This document shows, piece after piece, positions 7,772 to 13,832 of a stretch of DNA of 64,000 bases; the stretch's first letter is position 1, and the number at the start of each line of letters is the position of its first letter. Under the pieces are notes generated by a model, which was given only the letters and a program-made list of their open reading frames with translations, ran no database searches and was not told the origin of the DNA. This DNA is from Corynebacterium hansenii (GTDB taxonomy: Bacteria; Actinomycetota; Actinomycetes; Mycobacteriales; Mycobacteriaceae), in assembly GCF_030408795.1 (NCBI RefSeq), contig NZ_CP047211.1, positions 2,666,001 through 2,730,000 of the forward strand. The letters run 5' to 3'. The translations under genes were made by a program, and so were the position numbers.

Positions 7772-8679
7772 TTCGCCGTCCACCGGTTGGCGCGGGCCCA
7801 CCGGAAGCGGCGGCGCCTCTCCTCGTCCTTCTTCGGCGGGCCCACCCGATCGCCGTCGACCGGCTTGGCGTCGCGGTGCAACCACATGCCGCCGTTGATC
7901 ATCGAGGAAATGCCGCCGTGCTTCTCCACGACGTCGGAACGCACCGCCAGGTACACGTGGATGACCACGAACACCCAGATCAGGAACATCAGCACCGCGT
8001 GCACCAGACGGATGATCGGGATGCCGAACCAATGCACCGGGTACGACAGGATCACGAAGAACCAGTTCGACTGGTCGTACAGCCCGAACAGCGCCAGACC
8101 CGTCAGCAGCTGCAGCAGGCACATGACGTAAATGCCCGTGTACGACAGCTGCTGCAGCGGATTGTGCGCGATGTACAGCGGCGCGTGCCGCTTGATGAAC
8201 GAGTAGTACAGGATCGTGTCCCACATGCCCTTGACGTCGGACTTCGAGTGGAACGGCAGCAGCGACCGCCACCGCGACTGCTCGCCGCGGGCGAAGAACA
8301 GCATGAACAGTCGGGCCAGGGCGACGCCGCACCACAGGAAACCCGCCGTGATGTGGATGAAACGGATGATGCCCATCAGGTAGCCCGTGTCGCCCGACGC
8401 CGCGGACGTCGCCGCGTCGGGGCCGAAGAACGGGTCCATGATGTACCAGCCGGTCGCCGACATCACCACGATGAGGAACACCGACGCCCAATGCTGGAAC
8501 CGCAGGCCCGCCGACCACAGGTCGACGCGCACGTACTCGTCGCCGTCGACGATCCGGCGCGGCTCCCCGGGGGCCCGCATCGAATCGGCGGACATCGCCT
8601 CCGCCTCGCGGCCGAGATCGGGGTGCGCGTCCGGGTTCTTTTCCGGGTGCTTTTCGGGGTGCTTTTCCGGGGCGGTCAT
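7768..8679 (-). CDS. hyaC: [NiFe]-hydrogenase b-type cytochrome subunit
   Basis: A 303-residue membrane protein that passes electrons from the hydrogenase small subunit to the quinone pool. A hydrophilic N-terminus with HPEK repeats is followed by VDLWSAGLRFQHWASVFLIVVMSATG, the first transmembrane helix with a haem histidine, then three more helices (around RFIHITAGFLWCG, YTGIYVMCLLQLLTGLALFGL and RLVHAVLMFLIWVFVVIHVYLAV) containing further haem-ligand histidines. The ATG at 8679 overlaps the large-subunit stop (ATGA). Length and order small-large-cytochrome-protease are those of group 1 uptake hydrogenases. Confidence 0.92.
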   Translation of the reverse strand: MTAPEKHPEKHPEKNPDAHPDLGREAEAMSADSMRAPGEPRRIVDGDEYVRVDLWSAGLRFQHWASVFLIVVMSATGWYIMDPFFGPDAATSAASGDTGYLMGIIRFIHITAGFLWCGVALARLFMLFFARGEQSRWRSLLPFHSKSDVKGMWDTILYYSFIKRHAPLYIAHNPLQQLSYTGIYVMCLLQLLTGLALFGLYDQSNWFFVILSYPVHWFGIPIIRLVHAVLMFLIWVFVVIHVYLAVRSDVVEKHGGISSMINGGMWLHRDAKPVDGDRVGPPKKDEERRRRFRWARANRWTAK

Positions 8680-10418
8680 GATGTCACCGTCCTGAACAGC
8701 TCCGATCCGCCGACGTCCAGCACGTGGACCGCGCAGGACATGCAGGGGTCGAAGGAATGGATCGTGCGGATCGGCTCCAGGGGCTGCTCCGGGTCGACCA
8801 GCGGGTGCCCGCCAGCCAGCGACTCCTCGTAGGGGCCGCGCTTGCCCTCCGGATCGCGGCCGCCGGCCAGCCACGTGGTGGGCACCACCGCCTGGTAGTT
8901 GCTCACCTTCCCGTCCTTGATGGACGTGAAGTGGCTGAGCATGCCGCGCGCGACCTCGGTGAAGGCCATGCCCGAGCACTCGTCCGGCCAGCTCGACGGC
9001 TCCCACTTGCTCGCGTCGAAGACGTCGATGTCGCCGTTGCGGATGCCCTCGACGAACTTCGGCATGACCACCTCCGCCATGTACTCGGCGGTGGTCACCG
9101 CCTCCACCACGCGGGCGTAGGTGCGGCCCGCCGTGGAGTTCATCTGCTCGATCCGGATGCCGAGCTTCCGCACGGCGTCGTCGACAAGCTTCTTTGTTCG
9201 CTTCTCGCCCTGGATGTACGCGTTGAGCACGCGGGCGACGGGGCCGACCTGGATCACGCGCCCGTCGTAGCGCGGCGCCTTCGACCAGGTGTACTTGTCG
9301 TTGTCGCCCAACCACTCGTACGGCGGCTTCGGGCCGGTGTACTCGACGGTGGTCTCGCCGACGAGGGGGTGCAGGCCCTTGTCGTCGCCGTCCGCGTAGC
9401 TGAACCACGCCGAGGAGACGAACTCCTCGATCTTCGCCGGGTCGAACGGCGCCACCTTGGAGTAGTCGCCGTCGAGGATGACGCCCGGCTTGACCTCCGG
9501 GTGCGCCGTTTCGACGCGCGACTTCGCCGGGTCGCCGCCGTACGTCGCGCCGGCCATGCCGACCGCCAGGAAATTCGGGGCGGCGGCGCCGATGTCGAAG
9601 TAATCCTTGTACGCGCCCATGATCGCCACGGCGTCCGGGTAGTAGCAGTCGCGCACGAACTCGACCATCTCCGCGACCCACGTCTCGACCTGGTCGAGCT
9701 GGACCTGGTTGACGGTCTCGGACTTGTCGGGGTCGATGGAACAGGCCATGCCGCCGACCAGGAAGTTCGGGTGCGGGTTCTTGCCGCCGAACACGGTGTT
9801 GATGCGGATGATCGACCGCTGGAACTCCAGCGCGTCCAGGTAATGCGACACCGCCATCAGGTTCGCCTCGGGGGGCAGGCGGTAATCGGGGTGATCCCAG
9901 TAGCCGCCGGTGAAGATGGACAGCTGCCCGGACTCGATGACCTGGTTCAGGGTCTCCTTGACCTTGGCGAACTTGTCGTGCGTGTTGCCCCGCCACTTCG
10001 ACCCGATCGAGCGGGCGAACTCCAGGGCCTTGTCCACGTCGGCCTCCGCCGCCGAGACGACGTTGACCCAGTCGAGTGCGTGCAGGTGGTAGAAGTGCAC
10101 CGCGTGGTCGTGGATCTCCTGCGACCCGAGCACCAGATCGCGGATCCGGCGGGCCTGCGGCGGCGGGTTCGAGCCGATCGCGTCCTCCACCGCCACCACC
10201 GAGGCGATCGAGTGGACGCCCGTGCACACGCCGCAGATGCGGCCGACGAACGCCCAGACGTCGCGGGGGTCGCGCCCCTGGCAGATCTCCTCGATGCCGC
10301 GGAACATGGTCGTCTCGCTCCACGCCTCGGAGATCTTCCCGTTCTCGTGCTCCAGCTCGATGCGCAGGTGCCCCTCGATGCGGGTCAGCGGATCGATGAC
10401 GAGTTTCTCGGTGGCCAT
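8676..10418 (-). CDS. hyaB: [NiFe]-hydrogenase large subunit (H2-activating)
   Basis: A 580-residue catalytic subunit carrying the Ni-Fe(CN)2CO site. The four ligand cysteines are present: RICGVCTGVH (C62, C65) and DPCMSCAVH (C559, C562). H565 is followed by a 15-residue tail, VLDVGGSELFRTVTS, the peptide cut off by the HyaD-type protease. The N-terminal IDPLTRIEGHLRIE is typical. The stop overlaps the cytochrome start by four bases and the ATG lies one base after the small subunit gene. With a Tat-exported small subunit the enzyme would face the outside of the membrane and oxidise H2 into the respiratory chain. Confidence 0.96.
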   Translation of the reverse strand: MATEKLVIDPLTRIEGHLRIELEHENGKISEAWSETTMFRGIEEICQGRDPRDVWAFVGRICGVCTGVHSIASVVAVEDAIGSNPPPQARRIRDLVLGSQEIHDHAVHFYHLHALDWVNVVSAAEADVDKALEFARSIGSKWRGNTHDKFAKVKETLNQVIESGQLSIFTGGYWDHPDYRLPPEANLMAVSHYLDALEFQRSIIRINTVFGGKNPHPNFLVGGMACSIDPDKSETVNQVQLDQVETWVAEMVEFVRDCYYPDAVAIMGAYKDYFDIGAAAPNFLAVGMAGATYGGDPAKSRVETAHPEVKPGVILDGDYSKVAPFDPAKIEEFVSSAWFSYADGDDKGLHPLVGETTVEYTGPKPPYEWLGDNDKYTWSKAPRYDGRVIQVGPVARVLNAYIQGEKRTKKLVDDAVRKLGIRIEQMNSTAGRTYARVVEAVTTAEYMAEVVMPKFVEGIRNGDIDVFDASKWEPSSWPDECSGMAFTEVARGMLSHFTSIKDGKVSNYQAVVPTTWLAGGRDPEGKRGPYEESLAGGHPLVDPEQPLEPIRTIHSFDPCMSCAVHVLDVGGSELFRTVTS

Positions 10419-11630
10419 TTAACTGTCCTTCCCCGGGGTGTTGTCGTGCGCGTCGACCGCACGGCCCGCAGAACCGGCGTCGGGACCGTCGCCGAACTTG
10501 GCGATCACCCGCTCATCGCCCGACTTCTGCCGGATGCCGATCTGCTTGATGGTGGTGATGCCCGCATGCGCCGCAACGCCCGCGGCCGCGACGCCGACGG
10601 CGCCCAGGCCCACCTTCGCGGCGGTGGACTCCACGCCGAAACCGGTGATGTTCGGCAGCTCCTCGTAGAACGGCGAGAACTTGTCGAAGAAGTCCTTCTC
10701 CGTGCAGCCGATGCACGGGTGGCCCTGGCCGATGGGCCAGCCCGACTTGAGGTTCCACTGGATGATCGGGCACGGGCTGAACGTCGACGGGCCCTTGCAG
10801 CCGACCTCGTACAGGCACCAGCCGTTGCGGGCGCCTTCATCGTCGAAGGTGCGCACGAACTGGCCCGCGTCGAAGTGCGGGCGGCGCGGGCACGAGTCGT
10901 GGATCCGCTGGTCGTAGGCGAACAGCGGACGGCCCTCGGCGTCGACCTTCGGCGCCTCGCCGTGCGTCAGGATGTACGTGATCGTGGCGGTGATGACCTC
11001 GCCAATCGGCGGGCAGCCGGCCACGTTGATGACCGGCTTGTCCTTGATCAGCTCGTCGACGCCGACCGCGCCGGTCGGGTTCGGCTTCGCCGCCTGCACC
11101 GACCCCCACACCGCGCAGGCGCCGACGGCCAGGATCGCCGTGGCGTTCTCCGCGGCCTCCCGGAGCACCTGCTCCGCGGACTTGCCGCCGATGGTGCAGA
11201 AAATGCCGTCGCCCTTCATCGGCACCGAGCCGTTGACCACGAGAATGTGCGGCTCCGCGTTCGCGTCGTCCAGCGCCTTCTCGGCGGCGTGGCCCGACGG
11301 CGCCATCAGCAGCTCGTTGTACGGCATGGACAGGCGGTTGAGCACCAGATCCTCCACCGTCGAACCGCCGGAACGCAGCGTCGATTCCATGCAGCCCGTG
11401 CATTCCTGCAGCTGCAGCCACACCACATTGGGCTTTTCCACCGCGCCGAGCTTGTCCGCGATCTCCTGCGCCGCCGGCGTCAGCTCCTGCGCACCGGCCA
11501 TCGCGGGCGACCCCGCGGCGAAGATCGCGGCGAGCCCACCGCAGAATTTCATGAAGTCGCGGCGCGAAACGCCCGACCTCTCCAGATTCTCGGCGAGCGT
11601 CTCACCCCGCCAACCATCCCCGATATTCAC
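10419..11630 (-). CDS. hyaA: [NiFe]-hydrogenase small subunit (Tat-exported Fe-S protein)
   Basis: A 403-residue subunit with a twin-arginine signal SRRDFMKFCGG around residue 21 and a hydrophobic stretch ending AMA. Fe-S ligands: proximal cluster CTGC, GACAVWG and VAGCPP; distal cluster from HDSCPRRPHF, then C in NGWCLYEVGC; medial 3Fe cluster from FSPCP and HPCIGC. A C-terminal hydrophobic anchor (VGLGAVGVAAAGVAAHAG) is present. GTG at 11630 is chosen because GGAGGA at 11638-11643 is spaced seven bases away and the product starts close to the Tat motif; an ATG further up would add an arginine-rich leader unlike the family. First gene of the structural operon. Confidence 0.93.
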   Translation of the reverse strand: MNIGDGWRGETLAENLERSGVSRRDFMKFCGGLAAIFAAGSPAMAGAQELTPAAQEIADKLGAVEKPNVVWLQLQECTGCMESTLRSGGSTVEDLVLNRLSMPYNELLMAPSGHAAEKALDDANAEPHILVVNGSVPMKGDGIFCTIGGKSAEQVLREAAENATAILAVGACAVWGSVQAAKPNPTGAVGVDELIKDKPVINVAGCPPIGEVITATITYILTHGEAPKVDAEGRPLFAYDQRIHDSCPRRPHFDAGQFVRTFDDEGARNGWCLYEVGCKGPSTFSPCPIIQWNLKSGWPIGQGHPCIGCTEKDFFDKFSPFYEELPNITGFGVESTAAKVGLGAVGVAAAGVAAHAGITTIKQIGIRQKSGDERVIAKFGDGPDAGSAGRAVDAHDNTPGKDS

Positions 11631-11737
11631 TTCAGTGTCCTCCCAGTCCAGGATGTTTCCGAGGACCGGCACCGCAACCGGCGGTGCGCACCCCCGTCGT
11701 AGTCGAAAAGCGCGGGCGAATTCGCGGCCCGCCGGTT

Positions 11738-11779
11738 CGTCGTAAAGCAAGTCTTCGCGGAGCGCGTCGTCGTAAAGCA
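11738..11779 (-). promoter_or_regulatory. Two direct 12-mers upstream of the hydrogenase operon
   Basis: CGTCGTAAAGCA occurs at 11738-11749 and again at 11768-11779, a 30-base period (about three helical turns), in the 175-base gap between hypB and the small-subunit gene. Direct repeats at such spacing can be activator sites, but no known regulator is recognised and the function is not established. Confidence 0.35.
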
Positions 11780-11805
11780 GGCAAAGGACGTGGGGCGCGC
11801 GGCAA

Positions 11806-12651
11806 TCATTGCCCGTCCCCCTCCGACAACCACTCCAGCCACGGGCCCAGGCCCTCGCCCGTCTTGGCGGACACCTCGAACACCTTCGCGCCCGGATTGA
11901 CCTTGCGCAGGTTCGCGAGGAACAGGTCCATGTCGAAATCGAGATACGGCAACAGATCGATCTTGTTGACCGCCACCGCCTCCACCGACCGGAACATCAC
12001 CGGGTACTTCAGGGGCTTGTCCTCGCCCTCCGTGACGGAATACACCATCATCTTCCGGTGCTCGCCGACCTCGAACTCCGCCGGGCACACCAGGTTGCCC
12101 ACGTTCTCGATGAAAACCAGATCCAGCTCCGCCAGATCCAGGCCCTTCAGCGCCGCAGAAATCATCGGCGCATCCAAATGGCACTCGCCGCCGAAACCGT
12201 TGCCCGTGTTGAGCAGGGAAATCTGCGCCCCGAAACCCTCCAGCCGCTCCGCGTCCAGCGGGGTCTCGATGTCGCCCTCGATCACTCCGACCCGGACCTT
12301 GCCCTTCAGGTCCTCCAGCGCATGGCGGAGCAGGGCGGTCTTCCCCGAGCCCGGGGAGCTCATGACGTTGATCGCGGTGACGCCGTGGGCGTCGAAAAAC
12401 GCGCGGTTCTCCGCAGCGCGCACGTCGTTCTCCGTGAAGATGTCCTCGAGGATCTGCACGCGCTCGCGGCCGGTGTCGTACCCGGAATGATCGCCGTGGT
12501 CGTGCTCGTGCGCATGACCGTGGTCATGGTGGTGATCGTGGCCATGGTCATGGTCATGGTCGTGGTCGTGGTGGTGATGGTGCTCGTGCGGATGATCCCC
12601 ATGGTCGTGCGCATGCACCGTGCCGTCGTCGTGCCTGTGGAAGCGACCCAT
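11806..12651 (-). CDS. hypB: HypB hydrogenase nickel-insertion GTPase
   Basis: A 281-residue SIMIBI-class GTPase. Residues about 4-60 form a very His/Asp-rich tail with runs such as HEHHHHHDHDHDHDHG, able to store nickel as in rhizobial HypB. The GTPase follows: P-loop MSSPGSGKTALL, EGDIETPLDAERL, the nickel/zinc site GECHLDAPMI, ENVGNLVCP and NKIDLLP. The ATG at 12651 is one base after the hypA stop, so hypAB form an operon transcribed toward the structural genes. HypB with HypA loads nickel into the large subunit. Confidence 0.95.
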   Translation of the reverse strand: MGRFHRHDDGTVHAHDHGDHPHEHHHHHDHDHDHDHGHDHHHDHGHAHEHDHGDHSGYDTGRERVQILEDIFTENDVRAAENRAFFDAHGVTAINVMSSPGSGKTALLRHALEDLKGKVRVGVIEGDIETPLDAERLEGFGAQISLLNTGNGFGGECHLDAPMISAALKGLDLAELDLVFIENVGNLVCPAEFEVGEHRKMMVYSVTEGEDKPLKYPVMFRSVEAVAVNKIDLLPYLDFDMDLFLANLRKVNPGAKVFEVSAKTGEGLGPWLEWLSEGDGQ

Positions 12652-12652
12652 C

Positions 12653-13000
12653 TCACGCTCTTTCCCGCGTTGGCTCCAGTTCGATGTCCAGAACCCGAAA
12701 CTCTTCGCCGCCCACGACTTTCGCCGGCTGCCCGCAGATCCGGCAGTCGAACCCCCACGACTCGGGCATCTCCGCGACGTGTCCGGCGGGGCATTCCAGC
12801 ACCACCGGCTTCCAATCCACGTCGAGACGGGAAGCGCCGAGGTTGGTGTCCTTGACCACGAACCTCCAGGCATGGGCCAGAGTTTCGGGCACCACCTGAC
12901 GGAGTGCGCCGACTTCCAGCCGGACGACCAGGACTTTTCGGTTATCGGCAGCCTTGGCCACGATACGGGCCAGTTGCATGCTCAAGGCTACCTCATGCAT
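12653..13000 (-). CDS. hypA: HypA nickel metallochaperone (second copy, atypical zinc site)
   Basis: A 115-residue HypA beginning MHEVALS, with the nickel-binding Met-His-Glu. The zinc loop differs from the norm: the second pair is intact (CRIC) but the first reads CPAGH, so one of the four cysteines is missing and a histidine lies nearby. The neighbouring paralogue at 6795-7139 has all four. It is transcribed just ahead of hypB. Whether the His replaces the cysteine is not known. Confidence 0.88.
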   Translation of the reverse strand: MHEVALSMQLARIVAKAADNRKVLVVRLEVGALRQVVPETLAHAWRFVVKDTNLGASRLDVDWKPVVLECPAGHVAEMPESWGFDCRICGQPAKVVGGEEFRVLDIELEPTRERA

Positions 13001-13018
13001 GTGCCCAACCTTAGACCG

Positions 13019-13031
13019 GTATTTGAAATAC
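13019..13031 (-). promoter_or_regulatory. A/T-rich palindrome upstream of hypA
   Basis: GTATTTGAAATAC is a perfect palindrome around a central G, 18 bases before the hypA ATG, in an A/T-rich island within very GC-rich DNA. It is a reasonable operator or promoter element for hypAB; no regulator is recognised. Confidence 0.4.
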
Positions 13032-13429
13032 TTGAAACGAGATGCGGTAGCACAAGCAGCGAAAAGCCCCTGACCTGCGCTGACGACGCTCCCAACCGGG
13101 GGGTTATGTTGGGCACATCCGCGAAATCCGCCGCGAACAAGTGTTACGCGGGGCGATTCGGGCGCGGTTTTCGGCCCGCGCGTTGGGGTCGGCGGCGGGG
13201 TGGACGTTGGGGCCGGCGAAGGGGCGGGCACCGCAAACCCGACATCCACCGCCGGACGTCAGGAAGCGGTTCGGGCCGGCGTCGGAAACCAGCCGCCGTT
13301 GACGGGAATCGGAGATCGGGCATCGGCCACCACGCATCGGACATCGATGTTGAACCCCACCCGTCGGAGAACCGCGCCGTAATCGGACGCCCGGAACACG
13401 GCGCCCCACCGCCCGGGGAACCTGAGAAA

Positions 13430-13509
13430 TTCATACACACCTTTCGTTGCTCTCCGGCGCCCAAAACCGGCGTTTTGGCCGAAATCGAGCAACGAAAGGT
13501 GTGTATGAA
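13430..13509. repeat. 80-base hairpin with perfect 23-base arms
   Basis: Bases 13430-13452 (starting TTCATACACACC) and 13487-13509 (ending GGTGTGTATGAA) are exact inverted copies, separated by 34 bases that hold a smaller inverted repeat, CCAAAA...TTTTGG. The arms are A/T-richer than the surroundings. It may be a small palindromic repeat element or a strong RNA hairpin; no T-tract follows either arm, so a classical terminator is less likely. Confidence 0.8.
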
Positions 13510-13580
13510 TGCGCCAAGTGCACCAGCGTGACCCATGTGGCGAATGGTGCGGGGGTTTCGGGGTGGATCGACAGGGTTCC

Positions 13581-13637
13581 GGGAGGACGTGCGGGATTCG
13601 GGCGGACGTGCGAGGTTCGGGCGGACGTGCGAGGTTC
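13581..13637. repeat. Tandem repeat, 3 x 19 bases
   Basis: Three head-to-tail copies of a 19-base unit, GGGCGGACGTGCGAGGTTC, at 13581-13599 (three differences), 13600-13618 and 13619-13637 (identical). Non-coding minisatellite in the hypA-hypF gap. Confidence 0.8.
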
Positions 13638-13685
13638 GGGCGGCCGGCGGGTGAGCGACGCCGCTCCCGCCCCGCACACATCCGC

Positions 13686-13805
13686 GCCCCACCCACCTGA
13701 CCTGCACGCATGCACACTCCACTCGCCTGACCTGCACGCATGCACGCCCCACCCACCTGAGCTGCATCGATGCGCTCCACACCCGCCTGACCTGCACCGA
13801 TGCGC
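13686..13805. repeat. Tandem repeat, 4 x 30 bases
   Basis: Four head-to-tail 30-base units at 13686, 13716, 13746 and 13776, sharing the core CCTGACCTGCACGCATGCAC with small changes (two copies have CATCGATGCG or CACCGATGCG). The repeat ends 27 bases before the hypF ATG, so copy number could affect hypF expression. Confidence 0.85.
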
Positions 13806-13832
13806 GCCGCACGACCGCGTTAAGCTGGCCCC

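Larger units (their letters stand above)
13001..13832. other. 832-base intergenic region between hypA and hypF
   Basis: This divergent gap holds no convincing gene; the open frames in it are arginine/proline-rich or made of translated repeats. It contains a small palindrome near the hypA start, an 80-base hairpin, three 19-base repeats and four 30-base repeats, listed separately. Promoters for the hypAB and hypF transcripts must lie here. Confidence 0.7.

Noticed and set aside
13686..13805. Four regular 30-base units considered as a CRISPR array
   Set aside because: The repeats are head to tail without spacers and no cas gene is nearby.
13144..13812. Minus-strand open frames with decapeptide repeats before hypF
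   Set aside because: They are translations of the 30-base and 19-base tandem DNA repeats and the hairpin; no ribosome site or known domain, and several frames are equally open.
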